A DNA stretch of 64,000 nucleotides from Bradyrhizobium jicamae (GCF_018130215.1 NZ_JAFCKQ010000004.1:218207-282206), one strand, 5' to 3'; positions 53,469 through 62,200 are shown, counted from the stretch's first letter. Notes: a model not told the origin generated them from the letters alone. A program made the numbers and translations.

Positions 53469-53894
53469 ATGTTTGTTAGATTCAGTGACCCCTTTGAAGC
53501 GTTATCGACGCTGCAGCGTGCTCTCGACGCACGTATCGCAAGCGATTGGATGGGACGCGGGACGGCTGCGAGCGGCAGCTTCCCACCGATTAACATATTC
53601 CAGAAGGGCGACGACTTCGTCGCAATTGTCGAGCTTCCGGGTATAGAAAAGAGCGACCTGGAGATTGAGGCGAAGGAGAATACCATTCGCATCAGGGGCA
53701 AGAAGATAATCGCCTATGGGGAGCAGGCCAGTGTCCATCGTCGCGAGCGCGTCTCCGGTGTGTTTGACCGAACGTTATCGGTCCCGATTCGAATTGAACC
53801 TGATCGCATCAAGGCCGAATATCGCGATGGCATACTTGCATTGTTCATACCGCGCGCAGAGGCCGACAAGCCGCGCGCGATCAAGATCAGCTGA
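53469..53894 (+). CDS. Hsp20/alpha-crystallin family small heat-shock protein
   Basis: 141 residues from ATG 53469 with GGAGG 5-6 bp upstream. Alpha-crystallin domain: PPINIFQKGDDFVAIVELPG, EAKENTIRIRGKKI, RRERVSGVFDRTLSVPIRIE, KAEYRDGILALFIPRAEADK. A holdase chaperone that keeps unfolding proteins soluble. Divergent from class A and C rhizobial sHSPs. Followed 12 bp later by a second Hsp20 gene, one operon. Confidence 0.9.
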   Translation: MFVRFSDPFEALSTLQRALDARIASDWMGRGTAASGSFPPINIFQKGDDFVAIVELPGIEKSDLEIEAKENTIRIRGKKIIAYGEQASVHRRERVSGVFDRTLSVPIRIEPDRIKAEYRDGILALFIPRAEADKPRAIKIS

Positions 53895-53906
53895 GGAGCT
53901 AGTGCC

Positions 53907-54305
53907 ATGCCAGAATCACAGGAGCTTCAGGTACAGCAGAAGCGCGAAGTCGAGAAGAAAACCGAGGGCACGACGCCCGGACGGGTGTTTGTGCCGGTGA
54001 CGGATATTTTCGAAACACCCGAAGAGCTGACCGTCGCGCTTGAAATGCCGGGCGTCGACCGCAGCAGCCTCGAGGCGCGCGTTGAGGACGACGTCGTGAC
54101 GATTGAAGGTCGGATCGACTTCGCGAAGTATGAGGGGATGCAGCCCGTCTATACCGAGTACATTGTGGGCCACTACGCTCGCAGCTTCGAGGTTTCCAAC
54201 AAAATCGACCAGAGCAAGATCAGTGCTCAGATGAAAGACGGCGTGGTCACGATTGTGCTGCCCAAAGCGGAACTGGCCAAGCCACGCAGAATCGACGTGT
54301 CTTAG
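53907..54305 (+). CDS. Hsp20/alpha-crystallin family small heat-shock protein
   Basis: 132 residues. RVFVPVTDIFETPEELTVAL, EMPGVDRSSLEARVEDDVVT, YARSFEVSNKIDQSKISAQM, KDGVVTIVLPKAELAKPRRI. Short charged N-terminus (EVEKKTEGTTPG). Pairing of two unlike sHSPs in one operon suggests hetero-oligomers (inference). Confidence 0.9.
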   Translation: MPESQELQVQQKREVEKKTEGTTPGRVFVPVTDIFETPEELTVALEMPGVDRSSLEARVEDDVVTIEGRIDFAKYEGMQPVYTEYIVGHYARSFEVSNKIDQSKISAQMKDGVVTIVLPKAELAKPRRIDVS

Positions 54306-54508
54306 CCGTGGTCTCGGCTGTGACGCTGGTCTCGAAGCTCCGGCAAATCAATGCCTGATCAATGAGGCGTCGGCCGCCAGCTGGGATTAGCGTCACGCCA
54401 TGAGCCCTAGTTGTAATTGCAAGAAAAGGACGCCGGCACCTTTCTTGTGGCGAACCGTGCACTGCGCTTCCTGAAGAAGAGTGGAATTTTCGTTGACCAA
54501 CTAATCAC

Positions 54509-54748
54509 ATGTCGGAAGCAGAAACCAGATCAGGTCTCCCATCGCCTTATAAAGGAAACGGCCTGGGCGCAGCCGACGAGGTCCAGCAATTCTTGGTCGA
54601 GAGCGAACGGCGCGTCATTGTGCACTGCCGAAGGTTGCTCCAAAATAAGAATTTGCCGGCCGAGGAGCGGCATCGGCTGACACAGCTGATTGACGCCGCG
54701 CAGACATCGCTGGAAAGCCTGCTTTTAAGAGGAGCAACCGAAAATTAA
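54509..54748 (+). CDS. Small hypothetical protein
   Basis: 79 residues from ATG 54509: DEVQQFLVESERRVIVHCRR, LLQNKNLPAEERHRLTQLID. Helical, no family recognised. Lies between two heat-shock units. No strong ribosome site. Confidence 0.45.
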   Translation: MSEAETRSGLPSPYKGNGLGAADEVQQFLVESERRVIVHCRRLLQNKNLPAEERHRLTQLIDAAQTSLESLLLRGATEN

Positions 54749-54784
54749 CCGAGGAAGATTGCGCGAAAATTTTTCACGAGAGCC

Positions 54785-54812
54785 CTTGAAATTGATTTCG
54801 GTTCTTCTAAGT
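54785..54812 (+). promoter_or_regulatory. Heat-shock-type promoter of the Hsp20 gene
   Basis: CTTGAA (54785-54790), 16-bp spacer, CTAAGT (54807-54812). The -35 fits alphaproteobacterial RpoH and housekeeping promoters. Confidence 0.5.
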
Positions 54813-54814
54813 CG

Positions 54815-54929
54815 ATTTTTGCCGCTTGCGGGCGGTGCCGGGCGCCAGCTTTGGGTCCGGCATGAACAGGGCGCCGGACAGGTGTCTTGCGCTCCTTCGT
54901 ATCCATCTTGCTCTCAGGAGGACCTGGCT
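54815..54929 (+). promoter_or_regulatory. ROSE-type RNA thermometer
   Basis: The leader has the ROSE layout: hairpins CCGCTTGCGGGCGG and TGCCGGGCGCC...GGTCCGGCA, a central GGGCGCCGGA stretch, and a 3' hairpin TCTTGCTCTCAGGAGGA in which TTGCT faces the Shine-Dalgarno AGGAGG. The U-U-G-C opposite the ribosome site is the melting switch known from Bradyrhizobium sHSP genes. Identified by layout, not by a covariance search. Confidence 0.75.
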
Positions 54930-55379
54930 ATGAGGACTTACGACTATGCTCCCCTGTGGCGTTCGACCATTGGCTTCGATCGCCTTTTCGATCTCCTCGA
55001 CGAATCGCAGCATCGGACCGAGGACAACTACCCGCCCTACAACATCGAGCGGCTTGGCGAAGATCGCTACCAGATCTCCCTGGCGTTGGCCGGGTTCGCG
55101 CCGGACGAGATCGCCTTGACCGCCGAGCAGAACGTGCTGACTGTGGAAGGGCGCAAAAGCAACAAGGATCAGCGCGACTATCTCTACCAGGGGATCTCCG
55201 CTCGGCCATTCAAGCGACAGTTCAGCCTTGCCGATTACGTCCAGGTAAAGGTCGCGTCGTTCGACAATGGCTTGCTTCGGGTCGAACTCATCCGAGAAAT
55301 CCCCGAGGCCATGAAGCCCCGGCGCATCGCAATCGGCGCTGTCGCTTCCGCCGGGCAGATCACGCAGAAGGCCGCGTAG
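54930..55379 (+). CDS. Class-A small heat-shock protein (Hsp20, IbpA-like)
   Basis: 149 residues: MRTYDYAPLWRSTIGFDRLF (class-A start), YPPYNIERLGEDRYQISLAL, AEQNVLTVEGRKSNKDQRDY, FKRQFSLADYVQVKVASFDN, REIPEAMKPRRIAI. Complete. A ROSE-type leader precedes it, so translation should rise when the RNA melts at high temperature. The broken gene at 15487 is a paralogue. Confidence 0.95.
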   Translation: MRTYDYAPLWRSTIGFDRLFDLLDESQHRTEDNYPPYNIERLGEDRYQISLALAGFAPDEIALTAEQNVLTVEGRKSNKDQRDYLYQGISARPFKRQFSLADYVQVKVASFDNGLLRVELIREIPEAMKPRRIAIGAVASAGQITQKAA

Positions 55380-55405
55380 ATCGCCTGTACCACTGATCAA
55401 ACCTC

Positions 55406-55433
55406 GCACGCGGACTGCCAGCCGTCCGCGTGC
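55406..55433 (+). other. Intercistronic hairpin
   Basis: Perfect 10-bp stem GCACGCGGAC / GTCCGCGTGC with 8-base loop between two Hsp20 genes. No T run, so it is more likely an RNA stability element or attenuator than a terminator. Closer to the ATG, ATATC-AGGGAG-GATAT could fold the ribosome site of the next gene into a loop. Confidence 0.5.
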
Positions 55434-55461
55434 CGACCAGCTTCATATCAGGGAGGATATC

Positions 55462-55959
55462 ATGGGATTTCGTGATTTTGTCCCGTGGACCAGAAGCCAG
55501 CAGCTTTCGACCGGGCGGGAGGCCTTCGATCCGCTCCTCACGCTTCACCGCGAGATGAACCGCCTCTTCGATGACGCCTTTCGCGGATTCGGTTCGTTTA
55601 GCCGGTTTGGCAGCCCAATGATGGAGGGGCAATTCGCCTGGCCAAGACTCGAACTCAGCGAGACCGAGAAGGCTGTGACGGTTTCCGCCGAACTTCCGGG
55701 ACTGTCGGAAAAGGACGTTCAGGTCGAAATCGCCAACGGCGTTCTTTCGATCCGCGGGGAGAAGAGGGTCGAGCGCGGCGACCAATCCAAATTCGTCAGC
55801 GAGCGCTACTGTGGATCGTTCCAACGCCAGATTCCGTTGGAGAACGTCGAGGAAGACAAGGCCCAGGCAGACTTTAAGAATGGCGTTTTGACGGTGACGA
55901 TACCGAAGGCCGAGCAGTCGGCCCAGAACACTGGGCCTATCCCCGTCAACGCCACGTGA
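55462..55959 (+). CDS. Hsp20 family small heat-shock protein (class C-like)
   Basis: 165 residues: MGFRDFVPWTRSQQLSTGRE, DPLLTLHREMNRLFDDAFRG, WPRLELSETEKAVTVSAELP, GVLSIRGEKRVERGDQSKFV, YCGSFQRQIPLENVEEDKAQ, KNGVLTVTIPKAEQSAQN. Complete alpha-crystallin domain. Follows the class-A gene by 82 bp and is likely on the same transcript. Confidence 0.93.
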   Translation: MGFRDFVPWTRSQQLSTGREAFDPLLTLHREMNRLFDDAFRGFGSFSRFGSPMMEGQFAWPRLELSETEKAVTVSAELPGLSEKDVQVEIANGVLSIRGEKRVERGDQSKFVSERYCGSFQRQIPLENVEEDKAQADFKNGVLTVTIPKAEQSAQNTGPIPVNAT

Positions 55960-56044
55960 ACCACGAGGGCGGCGAATCGCCGTCGTCCTTTCCCCGATTC
56001 ATATCACTCGTCTCTGGACGAAAGGAGCAAATGGGAGACACGAC

Positions 56045-56560
56045 ATGAGCCAAGTTGACCATACGCCAAACAACGTTACGTCCATTTTTCGCCCGGCAGC
56101 CCACTACAATTCACCCGCCGATGTCTTGAACGACGCCACGCTGTCAACAGACGAGAAGCGCGTGATCCTCTCGTCATGGGCGTCGGACATGTATGTGGTC
56201 GAATCCCAGCCGGCTTTTCGAGAGGTACCTGGTATCCCGAACCAACTTCTTCTCGATGACATTGTAACCGCGTTGAAGCGACTGGACGATGACAGCGATC
56301 CGTCGCCACGCGGGGGCGCCATGCGGTTGCCGCGCTTAAGCAAGGTCGAATGCTTCGGCTTCGTGGATCCGCAACGTGTCTTTAACAGTTGTTCCGCGAC
56401 GCGGCGCTTTCGATCGACACAGGCGTCGCGCACGGCCGGCTGCTCGCGATGGAGCCGTGAGGCAAACGTACGGCGATATCGCAAGCTCCTCGACACACAA
56501 TTGACTGACGTTGAACGCAGCTTCATCGAGCGACGGCTCGTTAAAGAATTGCAGGGCTGA
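56045..56560 (+). CDS. Hypothetical protein, SWASD motif plus RRYRKLL domain
   Basis: 171 residues. Residues 20-85 (FRPAAHYNSPADVLNDATLS, KRVILSSWASDMYVVESQPA) match the small protein at 16000. The last 35 (RRYRKLLDTQLTDVERSFIE, RRLVKEL) resemble a different small rhizobial protein family. The Arg/Ser-rich middle looks like out-of-frame sequence, so this may be two genes fused by a deletion. Confidence 0.5.
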   Translation: MSQVDHTPNNVTSIFRPAAHYNSPADVLNDATLSTDEKRVILSSWASDMYVVESQPAFREVPGIPNQLLLDDIVTALKRLDDDSDPSPRGGAMRLPRLSKVECFGFVDPQRVFNSCSATRRFRSTQASRTAGCSRWSREANVRRYRKLLDTQLTDVERSFIERRLVKELQG

Positions 56561-56814
56561 TCAGTTCTCGGATCAGCTTCAATCACGTTGGCTTAAGCGG
56601 GATCAGATGCGTGCGGAACGACTCGGCGATGTCGGAAGCTGCTTTAAACTGATCCGCCTGATACCGAGCAACGAGAAATTGATTGACGCCTGCTCGAACT
56701 GCGATCGGGTCTTCAATAGGCTACTGGAGTCGACATTTCCATGGTCTCTGAAGCTTCGAAAACAGGTCGGAGATTCGGCTGCGGCCAATTGGAATCGGAC
56801 CGGGAGGAATAGGG

Positions 56815-57042
56815 ATGAATGGAGGCTCATTAGCTCAGGTCAAGATGGGTACGGAAGCGCTTGCTCTTTGCATCGCAGGAGTCCTATGCGAACGCGATCC
56901 ATCAGTCGTGGCCGCATTTTGGGAGAGAATACAAATTCTCTACCGGGTCCTCGACGAGCGCGGAGACCATGAAGCGGCGGCTATGGTTGGGGCGTTTGGG
57001 CGGGCGTTGAACGACCCCGCATTCAAGTGTCTCCCAAACTAA
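56815..57042 (+). CDS. Small hypothetical protein
   Basis: 75 residues from ATG 56815 with GGGAGGAA upstream: GTEALALCIAGVLCERDPSV, VAAFWERIQILYRVLDERGD. Helical; no family recognised. 16 bp before greA. Confidence 0.55.
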   Translation: MNGGSLAQVKMGTEALALCIAGVLCERDPSVVAAFWERIQILYRVLDERGDHEAAAMVGAFGRALNDPAFKCLPN

Positions 57043-57058
57043 CCGATACGGTCGTCCA

Positions 57059-57555
57059 ATGACAAGACTGCCTGTAACCGCTGCAGGTTATATAGCCTTC
57101 GAAGAGGAACTCAGGCATCGCATCCGAGCCGCGCAACCCGGTCTTGTTGAACGAATTCAGCACGCGATCTCCGACGATGCCAATTTACCCGAAATTTCCG
57201 AATACAGGCTGCTCTGGCGGAGCAACATCTCAATGAAACTCGTATCGCCGATTTAGAAGACAAACTCGCGCGCGCCGAAATCGTCGATGTATCTAAACTT
57301 TCTGGTAGCACGGTCAAGTTTGGCGCCACGGTGACCTTGATCGACGAGGACACCGGTGAGAGGCGGATCTGGCAGATCGTCGGCGAGCCTGAGGCCGACG
57401 CGAGCGCGGGAAGAATTTCAGTGACCTCCCCCATGGCCAGAGCCTTGATCGGGAAAACCAAAGGGACAACCGTTCTTGTAGAAGCTCCGGCCGGAGCTAA
57501 AACGTACACAGTCCGGCAGGTGGAATGGCTTGAGCGCGGAGAAAAGAAGCGATAA
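57059..57555 (+). pseudogene. greA: GreA-type transcription elongation factor gene with one-base deletion
   Basis: N-terminal coiled-coil part [34 protein letters not shown] is in one frame. The rest ([60 protein letters not shown]) is in another. Changing TACAGGCTGC to TACCAGGCTGC near 57211 restores a full 165-residue GreA. GreA rescues backtracked RNA polymerase. Either a duplicate gene decaying in the island or a sequence error. Confidence 0.75.
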
Positions 57556-57789
57556 CGGTATGATCGAAAGAGTACAGGATCGAGGCATTGTCAGTGGAAA
57601 TGGCACTCCCTGCGAGGGAATGCTGCCGAACTAACTCTCGGAGGTGATGATCCTCGCGAGCGTCGAAGTTGATCGTACTGGGGTGTCCGACCTCTCCAAC
57701 TCTGAGCTTAGCCCTTAAAGAGATCGATCAAAGAGTCGCGACAGCTGGTTCGGGACGGCTTGGTGCGCTCGCGGAACTGACGAAGCCCG

Positions 57790-58037
57790 TCACGCGACAC
57801 CGGACGGCGGTAACGCGCTTCGGCTCATTGATGCGACCCGACATCAAATTGTTGCTCACTGACGTGGTTTTTTCGGCGGTAGGAACGGAACGTAGCTCGC
57901 GGACGAAGCAAGACGCCGAAAAGCAGGGCTCAAATTCGTGTTCAGGAGCGGTTATGCCCGAAACGCGATCGCCCACCACAAACGGTTTGATCCGGGCGTC
58001 GCGCTGCTTTCTAAACCCTACTCGTTCGCCACAATAG
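57790..58037 (+). pseudogene. Receiver-domain remnant of a hybrid kinase
   Basis: Frames combine to RPDIKLLLTDVV (phospho-acceptor Asp), LADEARRRKAGLKFVFRSGY, ARNAIAHHKRFDPGVALLSK and PYSFATIAH. Typical C-terminal receiver of hybrid sensor kinases. No kinase part upstream; frameshift and stop near 57880. Confidence 0.6.
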
Positions 58038-58260
58038 CACATTAACCGGCGAGTTCGGCGGATCCTCAATGCATTGTGAGTTTCGGAGCGCGCCTAACCC
58101 TTTGGTCGCTGGTTGTATGGCCAGCGGCCGACAAGCAGTCTCGGTCTATGCTTTCAAGCGGGGTGACGGGCGGCGACCAGATCGACTGCGAAGCCATCAA
58201 ATACGAAGGGGCATCCGCACCTCTTCCAGTCCTTATCACAGACGGAGGACGCCGCTCCCC

Positions 58261-58749
58261 TTAACTGGCCTCGGCATTTACGGACGATTGGGCAAGCTTG
58301 CTCAAGGCATCATCGGTCTTTCTTTCCTCGGCCAGGGTCGCGTCCAGGAGCTTTATTGCGTCCTTGTGGCCAAGCTGGTTGGCCCAAGTTTTTAGCGTGC
58401 CGTAGCGCGATATCTCATAGTGCTCGACGGCTTGAGCCGCCGCCAAAAGCCCCGCATCGAGAGCCTGCGTATCGGCGTACTCGTCCATGATTTCCTTGCC
58501 TTCATCGAGGATGCCCTCGATGGCATCGCATCTCTTGCCGCGCGCCGGTTTGCCAAGTTGTTCGAATATTTGCTCGAGGCGCTCGATTTGGCCTTCGGTT
58601 TCGTCGTGATGCTTTTCAAAGGCGGCGCGGAGCTGGTCGGAGGCCGCCGCCTTGGCCATTTTCGGCAGGGCCTTATAAATCTGCTTTTCGGCGTAGTAGA
58701 TGTCTTTCAGCGTATCGACAAAAAGGTCGTTGAGGTCCTTCTCAGACAT
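58261..58749 (-). CDS. DUF892 (YciE/ferritin-like) stress protein
   Basis: 162 residues from ATG 58749: MSEKDLNDLFVDTLKDIYYA, EKQIYKALPKMAKAAASDQL, EGILDEGKEIMDEYADTQAL, AAQAVEHYEISRYGTLKTWA. A complete DUF892 four-helix bundle with the conserved Glu/His set of the ferritin-like fold (YYAEKQIYKALP, EHYEISRYG). A much longer upstream frame includes the promoter and was rejected. EcfG-type promoter 38 bp upstream. Confidence 0.9.
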   Translation of the reverse strand: MSEKDLNDLFVDTLKDIYYAEKQIYKALPKMAKAAASDQLRAAFEKHHDETEGQIERLEQIFEQLGKPARGKRCDAIEGILDEGKEIMDEYADTQALDAGLLAAAQAVEHYEISRYGTLKTWANQLGHKDAIKLLDATLAEERKTDDALSKLAQSSVNAEAS

Positions 58750-58787
58750 TTTAGGACTCCGGTGTGAGATAATCCGTGTTTTCTGCC

Positions 58788-58812
58788 AACAAGCGCTTGT
58801 GAGCGTTGTTCC
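58788..58812 (-). promoter_or_regulatory. EcfG-type promoter of the DUF892 gene (GGAAC-N16-TGTT)
   Basis: Minus strand, 38 bp between the -10 element and the ATG at 58749. Confidence 0.7.
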
Positions 58813-59125
58813 TAATTGTGTGCCGAGCCTACCGCGACAGCGTGAGGGAAAAGGAGAGGTATGGTTGAACGCGCCGACAAGGTGGGTAGGATCCGATGGA
58901 TTCGAACCGTATGTGAATGCAACGAGAACGGTAAGGATCAAAGAAACGCTACACCTGATTGATGACGATCTCGAAATTCTTAACCACGGCAGGTCAGCCC
59001 AAGGCCACCAAAGAGGGCTTAGGCTCAGAACCAAGCCGAAAGAGAATTACCGCGTGGTGCGATTGTAGAGGTGGTGAACGCCGCAACGATCGGAAGGCCG
59101 ACGTTAGCTTCGGCCTAGCTTGACG
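58813..59125. other. Intergenic stretch
   Basis: No supported gene. Confidence 0.5.
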
Positions 59126-59398
59126 TCACCTTGGAAGCAGACTTTCGCGTCGATTCTGCTGGAGCCGGCTTCTTGTGTCCAAAAGTGAACGCAGTTCGCC
59201 CACTTCACCCCGCTGGATATTCACGGCATCATCGGGCCGTAACATGAGAGAATCCGTCAGAAGATGAGCCGTCCATCCCTCCGGAATGACATTCAGGACA
59301 CGATCGACTGCTTGCTCGCGAGAGGTTGCCGCGACCCACAGTTGATGCGTCCGATCATCGGTTGTCACTCGTACTAGATGAATTGTCCTTGCGTCCAT
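59126..59398 (-). CDS. Small hypothetical protein
   Basis: 90 residues: MDARTIHLVRVTTDDRTHQL, WVAATSREQAVDRVLNVIPE, GWTAHLLTDSLMLRPDDA. Well-balanced composition and a beta-alpha-beta pattern suggest a real globular protein; family unknown. The C-terminal Arg-rich part is less typical. Confidence 0.6.
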   Translation of the reverse strand: MDARTIHLVRVTTDDRTHQLWVAATSREQAVDRVLNVIPEGWTAHLLTDSLMLRPDDAVNIQRGEVGELRSLLDTRSRLQQNRRESLLPR

Positions 59399-59696
59399 GA
59401 TTGCTGTCGCTCTCGCCCTATCTCAATAGCACTTGAGAGACAGTTTGTGTACCCCGGGCAACCACCGTTAGCTAAAGGCAGAAAATAGGTACTTTGAGCC
59501 AGAAGGCGAGAAACCGCGACAAAACAGATTTCGCAAGATGCGAGCGGTGCTTGGCGCCTTTGTCCAGCTGCGCGGTTTAGTTGGGCCTTCAGTTCGCTGG
59601 ACGCCAATGCTCGTCCCACTCGCTAGGAACATGCCGTGAACTTCAGAGTAGTAGCTTCGTCCCGCCGAGCGGGATGCAACATAACGGGAGAAGCAC

Positions 59697-59912
59697 ATGT
59701 CAAAAGAAGCGGCTGAACATCACCGCAAGGCCTCAGAACACCATACGCAAGCCGCGAAACACCACGGCGAAGCAGCCAAGCACTACGAGAGCGGCAATCA
59801 CGAAAAGGCTTCACACCATGCTCATTCTGCGCAGGGGCACAGCTCGCATGCCAGAGAGCATGGCGAAAGCGCAAGTCGTGCGCACAGCAAGGATTATGGC
59901 AGCAAAACCTAA
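59697..59912 (+). CDS. Small histidine-rich stress-type protein
   Basis: 71 residues: MSKEAAEHHRKASEHHTQAA, KHHGEAAKHYESGNHEKASH, HAHSAQGHSSHAREHGESAS. 15 His, in helical AAxHHxxAAxHH repeats, so it may bind metal (inference). GGGAGAAG upstream. I recall similar proteins in many proteobacteria. A site GGAAC-N16-AGTA (59626) resembles an EcfG promoter but lacks the last T. Confidence 0.7.
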   Translation: MSKEAAEHHRKASEHHTQAAKHHGEAAKHYESGNHEKASHHAHSAQGHSSHAREHGESASRAHSKDYGSKT

Positions 59913-60037
59913 GGCGTGCGGTGACGGGCCCGTTTGAGACGGGGCTGCAGCGCACAGGTGTATAAACAATAGTCGCTGCGCTGAGTTAATAGCATTGGCG
60001 CGGCGGCTTTTCTTACCGCAAGTTGGCTCTCCAAGAA

Positions 60038-61043
60038 CTACCGGAAAAATGCCAAGGGAGCAGTCTCGCCGGGCGACGCCGTTGTAAAAGGATCCGCGAA
60101 AGTCCGCCACAGACCGCCGGCGAGAACGGTCTCGATTTCGACCGGCTCTCCGATGGTTCGGCGTAGAAGCTGAGACATGCCGCTGACGAGCTTGTTGATG
60201 TCGAGAACCTTCGGATCAAGCGTTTTCCGCTCCCGACAGCCTTCGTCTGGCGACATCGAGCGATCCGATCACGATCGCGAGCATATTGTTGAAGTCATGG
60301 GCTATGCCGCTAGTCAGTTGGCCGACCGCTTCCATCTTCTGCAACTAACGGACCTGACCGGTCGCCTGCTTCCGCTCGACGGTTTCCGCCTCCAGTTTCT
60401 TGTTGGTGGCGACAAGATCCGCCAATCGCCGCCTTCCATCTCGCACCGTAGCGACGGCCGTGATCAGCACGAGGATGGTCGCGATGGCGAGGCCGATTAC
60501 CGAAAGGATGCGGAGGTTGTCCGCGGAGGCGGTGCTGTCCTCCAATCCTTTCTGCCCCCTGCTCCTCAAGGTGGCGATAGTGTCGCGGATTCCGGTCATC
60601 AGACGATAGCCGCTGTCGCCATTGACGATGGCAAGAGCCTCATCGGTCTTTCCCGTGCGCCTTGCGGAAATCGTCGATTCCAGTTCCGCGAGTGTGTCCG
60701 CCGCCAGGTTGCGCAAAGTGGACACATGGGAGTTCGGGCTACCCTCGCCGCGGATCAGGGTAGAGAGGCTGTCAATCTCGTTCAACAGGTCCCGCTTGGC
60801 GATGTAAGGCTCGAGATAGCTATCGCGTCCCGTCAGAAGATATCCGCGCTGGCCTGTTTCGGCGTCGGTCACCCACGTCGAGACGCGGTTCAATTCGTTT
60901 TTCGGTCTGCAGCGCAGTCCGGACGGCGAGGGAGGTTCGTTGCTGCTCGAACTCCATGCTGTGGCAACGACAGCGATCAAGAGAAGCGCAAAGCCGAAAA
61001 CAAGGGGCCACAGTGGCCGGAATACGGTCGAAGGACTATTCAT
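60038..61043 (-). pseudogene. CHASE3 sensor kinase, frameshifts, stop and internal deletion
   Basis: CHASE3 part: VSTWVTDAETGQRGYLLTGR, DSYLEPYIAKRDLLNEIDSL, with a second membrane helix (ILSVIGLAIATILVLITAVA). An internal piece near 60940 is in another frame (EQQRTSLAVRTALQTEK). After TGQVR comes a TAG, then [20 protein letters not shown] (phospho-acceptor), a jump from SGAENA to [20 protein letters not shown], and loss of the whole ATPase domain after TFADP. Confidence 0.75.
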
Positions 61044-61139
61044 TGACCCACACTAGCCAAATATCGCAGTTTTGTGGCTTAGTCCGAGTATCTTGTCCAG
61101 ACGGTTACCCGCGCGGTTCCCGTCCGACCGTCGCCTGCG

Positions 61140-61400
61140 TGGTAGAATTTAACGAGGTCGCCGTCGTAACCGGCGCGACGAGAGGCATGGTCGCGCGATC
61201 GCGATGGAAATGGCAGCCAACGGCGCCGACGTCGTCGCGATCGACATCGTGGTTCCATCTCGCCGGCATCGAACGCCGTGCCGGCCACCCCGAAGAACGG
61301 GATAAGACCGTCCGTTTGATAAAAAGTTTTGGCTGAAGCTATCAAGGCCGACATCCGCGACATCGGCGCGCTGCGTAAGCGCCTTGCGATCACGCGGAGA
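61140..61400 (+). pseudogene. Short-chain dehydrogenase (SDR) remnant
   Basis: EVAVVTGATRG (nucleotide-binding start), then in another frame GRAIAMEMAANGADVVAIDI, then DKTVRLIKSFG and AEAIKADIRDIGALRK. Typical first 90 residues of an SDR in three frames; the catalytic Tyr-Lys part is absent. Confidence 0.6.
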
Positions 61401-61404
61401 GCGG

Positions 61405-61640
61405 CATTGCATGGTACTTTGAAGCCTTCGACCATCGCCTTATCGAATTGGCCAGGACCCATTCTCTTCGAGAGCGGCATATATGCCGCTTGCGAGTGTC
61501 GTCCAGCAATCTTTGCAAAGCGACCCTTGCGGGAGTTTCGACCAGGCCCTCTCGCGCAGCGTCTTCGCCGATCCAGCTCAAGATGGTTCGCACAGCCTTT
61601 TCCACATCCGCGAGGGCGAGGGGGCGCAGGCTTTAACGAC
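61405..61640 (-). pseudogene. Remnant of GTP cyclohydrolase I (FolE type)
   Basis: Minus strand reads [40 protein letters not shown]. This is the N-terminal segment of FolE (AVRTIL.WIGEDPxREGLxETPxRV). The zinc- and GTP-binding regions are missing. Confidence 0.6.
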
Positions 61641-61837
61641 GGCATCAGACTATTTGCTGCAGCGGACAGTCTCCAAAGCTGTAGAAACGACGCCTAAGGG
61701 CGATTGGATCAGTGGTCGTCGATTGAATTAGCAAAGGTTTGCTCTCGGTGTTCCTCTGATGGGCTTTCGCCATCAGAGCCAATCCATTCCTGATCGCGCG
61801 TCGTTTGATCAATCATGTGCAAGCATGAGGAGTTGCA

Positions 61838-62170
61838 ATGATCTACGTCTCCATGACGGGCTTTCGTCCGAAAGGGTTCGCCCAGCTTCCCATCTTTTGG
61901 TGGCGAACCATCGCCTCAATTACGCAGGCCCGGCGCGCGCCCGGCAACGTCGCCGTGATGGTCAAACTAGTTGACGGGGTTTACCACACGATGACTGCAT
62001 GGTCGGACATATCAAGCATGAATCGCTTCGTGTTGAGTGGTGCGCACCTTCGGGCGATGAAGAACTTTCGTAAACTTGGTACGGGCCGGACTTACGGGTG
62101 CATCCGGCAAAAGCTACTAGACTGGCAAGTTGTGTATGAACTCTGGAGGCTTTATGGGCGAGACGTTTAA
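61838..62170 (+). CDS. ABM-superfamily-like protein of unknown function
   Basis: 110 residues: MIYVSMTGFRPKGFAQLPIF, WWRTIASITQARRAPGNVAV, MVKLVDGVYHTMTAWSDISS, FVLSGAHLRAMKNFRKLGTG. Resembles proteins near the spheroidene-monooxygenase/DUF3291 type (ferredoxin-like fold, antibiotic-biosynthesis-monooxygenase superfamily). No cofactor motif visible. Intact. Confidence 0.65.
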   Translation: MIYVSMTGFRPKGFAQLPIFWWRTIASITQARRAPGNVAVMVKLVDGVYHTMTAWSDISSMNRFVLSGAHLRAMKNFRKLGTGRTYGCIRQKLLDWQVVYELWRLYGRDV

Positions 62171-62200
62171 GCCGCCGCGCAACTGAAAGCACGACCAACA

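Noticed and set aside
57669..58069. Overlapping frames of 113-122 codons on both strands
   Set aside because: Receiver-domain sequence is recoverable on the plus strand across frames; the complete single frames are not the real product.
59626..59650. GGAAC-N16-AGTA before the histidine-rich protein as an EcfG promoter
   Set aside because: The last T of the conserved GTT is missing. Plausible gene for the regulon, but the site was not counted.
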